Source: Ponticaulis sp. (lineage in GTDB: Bacteria; Pseudomonadota; Alphaproteobacteria; Caulobacterales; Hyphomonadaceae). Taken from it: 64,000 nt of DNA. The position numbers were made by a program, and so were the translations under genes. Each line of letters opens with the position of its first letter. Position 1 is the stretch's first letter. Shown here piece after piece: positions 58,102-64,000 of the stretch. The stretch spans positions 623,781-687,780 of the forward strand of contig PBNO01000006.1 in assembly GCA_002723155.1 (NCBI GenBank). Reading direction: 5' to 3'. Below the pieces are notes generated by a model, which was not told where the DNA came from, did no database searches, and was given only the letters and a program-made list of their open reading frames with translations.

Positions 58102-58598
58102 GATTCCAGATAACCGGTCGGAACGCCGTCAGGGCGAACATCGCGAGCAACCTTGTCGAGCAGGCCGTTCACGAATTTCGGCTCGTCTCCATCGAAGAAT
58201 GCGTGCGCAATTCCGACATACTCTTCAATGATCACGGCGTTCGACAGGTCTGCACGGGTGGCTAGTTCCTGTGTCGCGCAACGAAGAATCGCACGCGATG
58301 TGGAATCGATGCGATCGAGGCGCCATTTCTCGGACAGACGCGCCTTGATCGCTTCATCGATCAGGCTTTGCTTATCGACAACGCCTTGAACGATCTGTTT
58401 GAACAGATCTGGGTCAGCGTCTTCAACAGGGTGGCCGTCGTCATCGAGACCAAGACGGTCTTCCATGAACTCACGGATAACGGCTTTCGCGCCGCGCTCG
58501 GTAATTTCGAGCTGGTAAACCGCCTGAACCGCCGCGAGTCGTGCGCCGGAGCGACGAATTCTGATGATGTCAGGCGGCAATTTTTGTTCTTTACTCAT
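58098..58598 (-). CDS. nusB: Transcription antitermination factor NusB
   Basis: RNA-binding protein that works with NusE/S10 in rRNA antitermination. At 166 residues it carries the ARLAAVQAVYQLEI motif near the start and the long middle helix region (ALIDEAIKARLSEKWRLDRID here as SLIDEAIKARLSEK) followed by ILRCATQELATR and NAVIIEEYVGIAHAF, all typical of NusB. It overlaps ribH and thiL by four bases each. Confidence 0.96.
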   Translation of the reverse strand: MSKEQKLPPDIIRIRRSGARLAAVQAVYQLEITERGAKAVIREFMEDRLGLDDDGHPVEDADPDLFKQIVQGVVDKQSLIDEAIKARLSEKWRLDRIDSTSRAILRCATQELATRADLSNAVIIEEYVGIAHAFFDGDEPKFVNGLLDKVARDVRPDGVPTGYLES

Positions 58599-59026
58599 CC
58601 GCGAAGTGTTTCCTTACGGAACTTCAGCATTTCAAGAGCCGCTGTTGCAGCGTCTGCACCCTTGTTTTTCTGCTGTCTGTCGGCCCGTGCCCAGGCCTGT
58701 TCCTGATTTTCGACTGTAATAATACCATAGCCGATAGGCAGGCGGCGTTGAACAGTCAAATCCATAAGTCCACGAGCGGACTCACCACACACATAATCAT
58801 AGTGGGTTGTTTCACCGCGAATGACGCAACCAATCGTCACAAACGCATCGTACATGTCGCTGTCGGCAGCCATGGCCACAGCACCTGGAATTTCGAATGC
58901 GCCTGGAACTTCTACAGTTTCCACACGTGCTTCTGCGGCTTCCAGAACTTCCATTGCGCCCGCTTCCAGTTCGAGCGAAATCTTCTCGTAATAGCGCGAT
59001 GTGATCAGCAATACTCTCGGGCCCAT
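58595..59026 (-). CDS. ribH: 6,7-dimethyl-8-ribityllumazine synthase
   Basis: It condenses the pyrimidine from RibD with dihydroxybutanone phosphate from RibB. The 143-residue protein has ITSRYYEKISLELEAGAMEV, PGAFEIPGAVAMAADSDMYD (substrate loop) and VTIGCVIRGETTHYDYVCGE, with catalytic His in the last. The start follows ribBX by one base, and the end overlaps nusB by four. Normal family length is 140-160. Confidence 0.97.
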   Translation of the reverse strand: MGPRVLLITSRYYEKISLELEAGAMEVLEAAEARVETVEVPGAFEIPGAVAMAADSDMYDAFVTIGCVIRGETTHYDYVCGESARGLMDLTVQRRLPIGYGIITVENQEQAWARADRQQKNKGADAATAALEMLKFRKETLRG

Positions 59027-59027
59027 A

Positions 59028-60380
59028 CTAGCCGTCCTCTTTAATCATGCGCCAACCTTCAAGGCTCAGCCCGTATCCATCGATACCAGCGACCTTTGAC
59101 GGCTTGGACGTTGTTAGAATGATAATCTTACGGATCCCGAGATCCTTCATGATCTGCGCACCGACGCCATACTCGCGAAGCGGACGGCTATGGTCCACAG
59201 GCCCGGACGACGCCGCGCCAAGCCCCTCAGCAATGCTATCCTTACGCATGGTGTTCAGAAGGATGATCACGCCCGGCTCGTCTGCCTCTGCAATCATCTT
59301 CATGGAATTGCGAACGAGATTGGACCGCCCGGTCTTCTCACCCAGAACATCATTCATGAAGTTGATGCGGTGGACGCGCGTCAGAACAGGCTCGTCCGGG
59401 CTGATTTTACCGTGCACGAGCGCCATATGCTCTGCACCATCAATCGTGTTCTTGAAAACGATCGCTCGGAAACCGGAGCCGTGTTCGCTCTCAAACGGCA
59501 CGTCGATCCGGCGTTCGAGGAATCGGTCGTTACGGCGACGATAAGCAATCAGATCAGCAATCGTACCAATCTTCAGATTATGAAGCTGCGCGAATGACAC
59601 AAGATCCGGAAGACGCGCCATCGTACCGTCTTCATTCATAATCTCGCAGATCACCCCAGCCGGATAGAGGCCAGCCATACGGGAAATATCGACAGCTGCC
59701 TCAGTGTGACCTGCGCGGACCAGAACGCCGCCCTCACGTGCTACCAGTGGGAAGACATGGCCCGGCGAGACGATGTCGTCACTGTTCTTTGTCGGGTCAA
59801 TCGCCACGGCGACTGTACGAGCACGGTCCTGAGCCGAGATACCGGTGGTGACGCCCTCTTTCGCCTCGATGGACACTGTGAACGCAGTGCTCATGCTTTC
59901 GCGATTATTCCGGGTCATCGGCTCGAGGTTCAGAATGCCCGCACGTTCGTGGGTCATCGCCAGACAGATCAGGCCTCGACCGTGTGTCGCCATGAAATTG
60001 ACGGCGTCCGGTGTGGCGAACTGAGCCGGGATGATCAGATCACCCTCATTCTCGCGATCTTCCGCGTCGACAAGAATGTACATTTTGCCGTTGCGGGCAT
60101 CTTCAATGATCTCCTCAATTGAGGAAATCGCGCTGTGAAAATCTTCACTCATCGCGGCGTCTGTTCCTTTCGTTTCCGGCTGCGAAACAGCGTTGGCTAT
60201 CTGATCTTTGGAAAAACCAAGGCCCTGATCTTCCGAAAGCTGGAAAACGAGTGCCTGCACAGAAGCTGGAATGCTTCCACGCTCAATCCAGTACTGCACC
60301 GTTGAAGGCGATTTATTCACCGCCCTCGCAAACGGGCGCAGACCGCCAAATGCTTCAATTATGTTTTGGATCGAACTCAT
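59028..60380 (-). CDS. ribB: HTH-fused 3,4-dihydroxy-2-butanone-4-phosphate synthase with degenerate GTP cyclohydrolase II domain (RibBX type)
   Basis: The central enzyme makes dihydroxybutanone phosphate for riboflavin. The 450-residue protein has three parts. Residues 1 to about 60 look like a small helix-turn-helix of the Cro/YdaS or carph-isopro type (EAFGGLRPFARAVNKSPSTV then QYWIERGSIPAS). Residues about 85-282 are RibB, with DAEDRENEGDLI and SPGHVFPL active-site motifs and RAGHTEAAVD. Residues about 290-450 resemble GTP cyclohydrolase II, ending YGVGAQIMKDLGIRKI, but the zinc-binding Cys motif is replaced by HRINFMNDVLGEK, so that activity is lost. An internal ATG (residue 77) exists; its ribosome site is 12 bases away, too far. 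So the long form is favoured, but a RibBX-only product is possible. Confidence 0.88.
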   Translation of the reverse strand: MSSIQNIIEAFGGLRPFARAVNKSPSTVQYWIERGSIPASVQALVFQLSEDQGLGFSKDQIANAVSQPETKGTDAAMSEDFHSAISSIEEIIEDARNGKMYILVDAEDRENEGDLIIPAQFATPDAVNFMATHGRGLICLAMTHERAGILNLEPMTRNNRESMSTAFTVSIEAKEGVTTGISAQDRARTVAVAIDPTKNSDDIVSPGHVFPLVAREGGVLVRAGHTEAAVDISRMAGLYPAGVICEIMNEDGTMARLPDLVSFAQLHNLKIGTIADLIAYRRRNDRFLERRIDVPFESEHGSGFRAIVFKNTIDGAEHMALVHGKISPDEPVLTRVHRINFMNDVLGEKTGRSNLVRNSMKMIAEADEPGVIILLNTMRKDSIAEGLGAASSGPVDHSRPLREYGVGAQIMKDLGIRKIIILTTSKPSKVAGIDGYGLSLEGWRMIKEDG

Positions 60381-60418
60381 GTCCGGACATGTACGACTTT
60401 TTCGTACAATGGCAACCC

Positions 60419-61021
60419 TCAGCGAAATTCCATCTGCCTGGAAACATATCGAGCGAGCATGTCAGCTTCGAGATTTACTGCGTCTCCGGCCTTAGCGGCT
60501 CCTAAAGATGTTACCTCGAATGTGTGCGGAATGATTGCCAGTTCAAAGCCGGTTTCAGTTACACCTGCAATGGTCAGTGAAATACCGTCCACAGCAACAG
60601 AGCCTTTCAATGCGATGAGCGGACGAAGTGCCTTCGGCGCTTCGACGGTGACGCGATACCCGTCACCCTCTTCCACAATACTTTGAATTTTTCCAAGGCC
60701 ATCGACATGTCCAAATACCAAATGGCCGCCTAATTCGTCGCCTAAGCGCAGGCTGGGCTCAAGGTTCACACGGTCACCCGCAACCTTGCTACCGAGCGAC
60801 GTCAGACGAAGCGTTTCAGGAACAGCCTCAACAACCCAGCGCGGCACATCGCCAGAGAAATCGGCATCAATGACCGTCAGGCACACGCCTGAATGGCTGA
60901 CCGAAGCCCCCATTGTCAGGTCCTTCGGATCGATTTGGCCGCGCACGGAAAACTTCCGGTTCCCGTTGACTTCTTCAATAGATTCGATGACGCCGAGATC
61001 GCGCACAAGACCGGTGAACAT
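60419..61021 (-). CDS. ribE: Riboflavin synthase alpha chain
   Basis: It dismutates two lumazines to riboflavin in the last step. The 200-residue protein starts MFTGLVRDLGVIESIEEVNG, the family start. Two repeats of the fold are visible: one with GASVSHSGVCLTVID and one with LKGSVAVDGISLTIAGV. The following LGGHLVFGHVDGLGKI joins them. It sits 3 bases from ribD and 38 bases before ribBX, so all are likely co-transcribed. Confidence 0.97.
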   Translation of the reverse strand: MFTGLVRDLGVIESIEEVNGNRKFSVRGQIDPKDLTMGASVSHSGVCLTVIDADFSGDVPRWVVEAVPETLRLTSLGSKVAGDRVNLEPSLRLGDELGGHLVFGHVDGLGKIQSIVEEGDGYRVTVEAPKALRPLIALKGSVAVDGISLTIAGVTETGFELAIIPHTFEVTSLGAAKAGDAVNLEADMLARYVSRQMEFR

Positions 61022-61024
61022 AGG

Positions 61025-61675
61025 TCACTCTCCTTTTTCGTACGTTTCCCATAGATCAACACCCGCTTCTCGTACACCCGTACGAACCAAGCGGAATGCC
61101 GCACCCAGATCTTCCACACCAAGTGAGCCGAATGCCGGTCGTCCATCTCCGCCAATGATCATGGGCGCCCGAAACCACTCCAGTCTGTCGATCAAACCGG
61201 CCTTCAGAAAGCTGGCAGCGACCACACCTCCGCCTTCAATAAAGACAGAAGATAGGCCCTTGGATGACAGGCGGCTCAAAACATCGTGAACGTCCAGATC
61301 AGAGCCACTCATTGCGACCCTCTCGACCTCTGCTCCGGACTTATTTAGCTCCGATTCACGGTCTGATCCTGCGGCAGGACCCGCAAAAATAATGCTTCGC
61401 CCGGACGGCGCATCAAAAATCGCGGCGTTGTCGGGTGTCTTCAGATAGGTATCAAGAACTACACGATCCGGCTGACGCGCTACGTCAAATCCACGGACAG
61501 TCAGCTTTGGATCGTCGGCCAGCATGGTGCCCGAACCGACAAGCACTGCATCATGTTCAGCGCGCAATCGATGGACCGCAGCGCGCGCTTCGCTACCGGT
61601 GATCCACTGGCTATGGCCGGTGCAGGTTGCGATCCGTGCATCAAGAGACGTGGCGATCTTCAGGGTGACTCTCAT
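61025..61675 (-). CDS. ribD: RibD reductase domain only (deaminase domain missing)
   Basis: 5-amino-6-(5-phosphoribosylamino)uracil reductase of riboflavin synthesis. The normal RibD joins an N-terminal deaminase (about 145 residues) to a reductase (about 215). This protein has just 216 residues and only the second half: RVTLKIATSLDARIATCTGH, then SQWITGSEARAAVHRLRAEH and VGSGTMLADDPKLTVRG. None of the deaminase zinc motifs (HAE and PCxxxxxxPPC) is seen, and nrdR lies 5 bases upstream. The start ATG at 61675 follows GGAG by eight bases; a GTG at 61684 overlaps that site. Confidence 0.9.
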   Translation of the reverse strand: MRVTLKIATSLDARIATCTGHSQWITGSEARAAVHRLRAEHDAVLVGSGTMLADDPKLTVRGFDVARQPDRVVLDTYLKTPDNAAIFDAPSGRSIIFAGPAAGSDRESELNKSGAEVERVAMSGSDLDVHDVLSRLSSKGLSSVFIEGGGVVAASFLKAGLIDRLEWFRAPMIIGGDGRPAFGSLGVEDLGAAFRLVRTGVREAGVDLWETYEKGE

Positions 61676-61680
61676 CGAGG

Positions 61681-62163
61681 TCACTCCTTTTCGCCGGACT
61701 CGTCGATATGCTTTTCCAGCGCGTGTGTTTCGATGAAGTGCGCAAAGGCGCTCGCGTCTTTGAAGTCCCGATAGACGGACGCATAGCGAACATACGCAAC
61801 AGGATCGAGCTCACCGAGCGCTTCCATTACGTACTCGCCAATATCTTCAGAATTGACTTCCGACTCGCCCGAGCTCTCAAGCCGGCGAATAATACTAGAC
61901 ACGAGTTGGTCGATCTGCTCAGGCTCGAACGGACGTTTCCGGAGCGCAATCATGACCGAGCGCAACAGCTTTTCGCGAACAAAAGGCGTGCGCTTACCAT
62001 CGCGCTTCACGACGGTAATTTCTCTCAGCTGAACGCGCTCGAATGTTGTGAAACGGGCGCCACAATCTTCGCAGGACCTACGACGGCGAACCACCGTATT
62101 GTCTTCAGCGGGCCGGGAGTCCCGGACCGCTGTGTTTTCAGATCCGCAAAACGGGCAGCGCAC
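61681..62163 (-). CDS. nrdR: Transcriptional repressor NrdR
   Basis: ATP/dATP-sensing repressor of ribonucleotide reductase genes. It has 160 residues: a zinc ribbon with Cys3, Cys6, Cys31 and Cys34 ([17 protein letters not shown] and [16 protein letters not shown]), then an ATP-cone ([20 protein letters not shown]), and a C-terminal part with [12 protein letters not shown]. It follows glyA by 3 bases and precedes ribD by 5 bases, an ordering shared by alphaproteobacteria. Confidence 0.97.
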   Translation of the reverse strand: MRCPFCGSENTAVRDSRPAEDNTVVRRRRSCEDCGARFTTFERVQLREITVVKRDGKRTPFVREKLLRSVMIALRKRPFEPEQIDQLVSSIIRRLESSGESEVNSEDIGEYVMEALGELDPVAYVRYASVYRDFKDASAFAHFIETHALEKHIDESGEKE

Positions 62164-62166
62164 CGA

Positions 62167-63477
62167 TTAGAGACCTTCTTCGCCCGGATAGATCGGGAAC
62201 TCGCTGGTCAGCGCCAGAACCTCTTCACGAACCTTGGCTTCGGCTGCAGCTGTGTCGCCACCAGCAGACAGTGCGTCGACGATCTCACAGATCCAGCCAC
62301 CGATCTTCGTGAATTCAGCTTCACCGAAACCGCGTGTTGTACCCGCTGGCGCACCAACCCGGATACCAGATGTGATCGCTGGCTTCTCAGGATCGTCAGG
62401 AATGCCGTTCTTGTTACACGTGATGAAGGCGCGACCGAGCGCATCTTCAGTTGCGTTACCTTTCACGCCCTTAGGACGCAGGTCGATCAGCATGAGGTGT
62501 GAGTCGGTGCCGCCGGAAACAACGTCCAGACCGCCATCCATAACCGCTTTAGCGAGCGTACGCGCGTTATCTACGACACGCTGGGCGTACTGCTTATACT
62601 CAGGACGAAGCGCTTCACCGAATGCCACAGCTTTCGCCGCGATGACGTGCATGAGCGGACCACCCTGCAGACCAGGGAAGACAGCAGAGTTGATCTTTTT
62701 AGCCAGCTTCTCATCATTCGTCAGAACGATGCCGCCGCGTGGGCCGCGAAGCGTCTTGTGCGTCGTAGATGTTACGACGTCAGCATACTCAAGCGGGTTC
62801 GGATATACGCCACCAGCCACAAGGCCGGAGAAGTGCGCCATATCGACCATCAGGTATGCGCCGATCTCATCAGCGATTTCGCGGAACTTCTTGAAGTCGA
62901 TAATGCGAGAGTATGCAGAACCACCTGCAATAATGACTTTCGGGTTGTGCGTTTTCGCAACGTCACGAACCTGATCGTAATCGATAAGGTGAGTTTCAGG
63001 ATCAACGCCGTAGTGAACAGCCTCAAACCATTTGCCTGACTGGTTCACTTTCGCGCCATGCGTCAGGTGACCGCCTTCGGACAGGCTCATGCCCATGAAG
63101 GTATCACCCGGCTTCATCATAGACATGAATGCCGCCTGGTTCGCCTGGCTACCGGAGTGTGGCTGAACGTTAGCGAACTGAGCATTGTAAAGCTGCTTCA
63201 GACGCTCAATCGCCAGTGCTTCCACTTCATCAGCAAACTCGCAACCACCGTAATAGCGTCGGCCCGGATAACCTTCAGCGTATTTGTTCGTGAACACAGA
63301 GCCCTGAGCTGCTTTCACAGCCTGAGACACGATATTCTCGGAAGCAATCAGCTCGATTTTGTCTGATTGACGCTTAGCTTCACGCTTAATGATTGCTGCG
63401 ACATCAGCATCAGATTCAGCGAGACCTGTTGAAAAAAATCCGGCTGTTTGCGAAACACCGTCGAAGGCACCTGCCAT
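62167..63477 (-). CDS. glyA: Serine hydroxymethyltransferase
   Basis: Pyridoxal-phosphate enzyme making glycine and methylene-tetrahydrofolate from serine. From 63477 it has 436 residues. Signature blocks are [46 protein letters not shown] and [13 protein letters not shown]; the lysine carrying the cofactor is in [14 protein letters not shown]. The start was set by GGAG nine bases before; the longer frame lacks a site. It probably heads the glyA-nrdR-rib-nusB-thiL transcript. Confidence 0.98.
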   Translation of the reverse strand: MAGAFDGVSQTAGFFSTGLAESDADVAAIIKREAKRQSDKIELIASENIVSQAVKAAQGSVFTNKYAEGYPGRRYYGGCEFADEVEALAIERLKQLYNAQFANVQPHSGSQANQAAFMSMMKPGDTFMGMSLSEGGHLTHGAKVNQSGKWFEAVHYGVDPETHLIDYDQVRDVAKTHNPKVIIAGGSAYSRIIDFKKFREIADEIGAYLMVDMAHFSGLVAGGVYPNPLEYADVVTSTTHKTLRGPRGGIVLTNDEKLAKKINSAVFPGLQGGPLMHVIAAKAVAFGEALRPEYKQYAQRVVDNARTLAKAVMDGGLDVVSGGTDSHLMLIDLRPKGVKGNATEDALGRAFITCNKNGIPDDPEKPAITSGIRVGAPAGTTRGFGEAEFTKIGGWICEIVDALSAGGDTAAAEAKVREEVLALTSEFPIYPGEEGL

Positions 63478-63662
63478 TGGCACTATCTCCATATATTTTG
63501 GCGACTGTCTAAACCTCGACTGGTTTTCGTGCAAGCCAATTGAGCAAAAATCACCAAGCATTAAACACAAATATAGATTGCATTAGATTTTCTTTTTAAT
63601 ACTTGAAATCTATTTCGTCGCCTGTAATACGGACGAGCTTAGTAAACATGTCTGAGGACGAA

Positions 63663-64000
63663 ATGACTCCCGAAAACTCAAACAGCTCTTTGGAAGCTGA
63701 CGAAATCATGCGGATGACAACTGATATTGTTGCTTCATTCGTCGCGAACAATCCCGTCCCGACAGATTCTCTCTCTGATCTCATTGCATCAGTTCACAAG
63801 ACTGTTTCCGGCCTCGCTTCACAGGAAGCGGCTCCAGCGCAGGAGCGCCCGAAACCAGCAGTGCCTGTCAGCAAATCCATCACGGAAGACCATATCATCT
63901 GCCTCGAAGACGGCAAAAAGCTCAAAATGCTGAAGCGTTACCTTCGCTCGCATTACGGCATGACGCCTGAGGAATATCGCAAACGTTGGGGTCTGCCTGC
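63663..64000 (+). CDS. MucR/Ros-family transcriptional regulator (C-terminus cut by window)
   Basis: A zinc-finger-like transcriptional repressor common in alphaproteobacteria, where it regulates surface and cell-cycle genes. The visible 112 residues start at 63663, chosen for GAGG five bases upstream; an ATG at 63648 adds five residues. The N-terminal helix is TDIVASFVANNPVPTDSLSD, followed by an Ala/Pro-rich linker and the Ros motif HIICLEDGKKLKMLKRYLRS and HYGMTPEEYRKRWGLP. Of the usual ligands Cys, (Cys or Asp), His, His, this protein has Cys80, Asp83, Tyr93 and His97; the Tyr is unusual. The last ~25-30 residues are outside the window. Confidence 0.92.
   Translation, partial: MTPENSNSSLEADEIMRMTTDIVASFVANNPVPTDSLSDLIASVHKTVSGLASQEAAPAQERPKPAVPVSKSITEDHIICLEDGKKLKMLKRYLRSHYGMTPEEYRKRWGLP

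Noticed and set aside
60381..60418. FMN riboswitch upstream of ribBX
   Set aside because: Only 38 bases separate ribE from ribBX, too short for an FMN riboswitch; no FMN-type core seen upstream of ribE or glyA either.

Overview
The window looks like ordinary core chromosome from a stalked or budding-type alphaproteobacterium near Caulobacterales/Maricaulales, perhaps a marine Hyphomonadaceae-like lineage. That placement is an inference. It rests on a PopZ polar-organizer gene, a MucR/Ros regulator, a LexA box of the alphaproteobacterial GTTC-N7-GTTC type, tRNA promoters resembling the Caulobacter housekeeping consensus, an A-type ErpA carrier, a RibB fused to a degenerate RibA-like domain, and gene clusters known from Caulobacter relatives. 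Base composition is moderate (low fifties % GC by eye). I annotate 62 protein genes and five tRNAs. I saw no insertion sequence, prophage, CRISPR array or integrated element, and no defence or secondary-metabolite island.

Layout. 1-3.3 kb: glmU (cut by the window start), a phosphoglycolate-phosphatase-like gene, a small conserved protein, tRNA-Lys and an exported hypothetical. 3.3-9.6 kb: a minus-strand run gyrA-coaD-cyclophilin-queA-tgt (supercoiling, CoA, protein folding, queuosine). 9.7-13.3 kb: ssb and uvrA diverge across a LexA box. 13.3-17.2 kb: a membrane protein, trmFO, a squalene/phytoene-synthase-like protein and sodB. 17.2-29.3 kb: a long minus-strand supercluster, dgt-SPOR protein-nagZ-scpA-scpB-tatABC-serS-surE-pcm-yajC-secD-secF, covering nucleotide pools, division and wall recycling, chromosome condensation and both export systems. 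Many of its junctions overlap by 1-29 bases.

29.3-38.5 kb: erpA, a nitroreductase and xth on the plus strand; then, on the minus strand, two poorly characterised proteins, valS, popZ, a TolC-family gene and a Pcm-like methyltransferase. 38.6-40 kb: tRNA-Cys, a hairpin/terminator unit that may be a small RNA, tRNA-Asn and a nitrilase-family amidase. 40-46.3 kb: the proteostasis block tig-clpP-clpX-lon. 46.5-50.1 kb: an alpha/beta hydrolase, tRNA-Asp, an AsmA-family gene and tRNA-Pro. 50.2-54.3 kb: a lipid and nucleoid block plsX-fabH-ihfA-merR beside a cytochrome bc1 chaperone and bamE. 54.3-63.5 kb: a proton-pumping pyrophosphatase, an exported protein of unknown role, and the riboflavin/thiamine block glyA-nrdR-ribD-ribE-ribBX-ribH-nusB-thiL. 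The window ends inside a MucR-family regulator.

The points most worth a second look are variations on this core. An HTH-like domain is fused to RibB and a GTP-cyclohydrolase-II-like domain without zinc cysteines; RibD lacks its deaminase half; Tgt has lost two of three zinc cysteines; a terminator-like hairpin sits just before valS; and there is a candidate hairpin sRNA next to tRNA-Asn. Several conserved clusters lack an expected member (argS, an M23/LysM peptidase, a DUF177 gene, hupB). I did not find a convincing previously undescribed multi-gene system.
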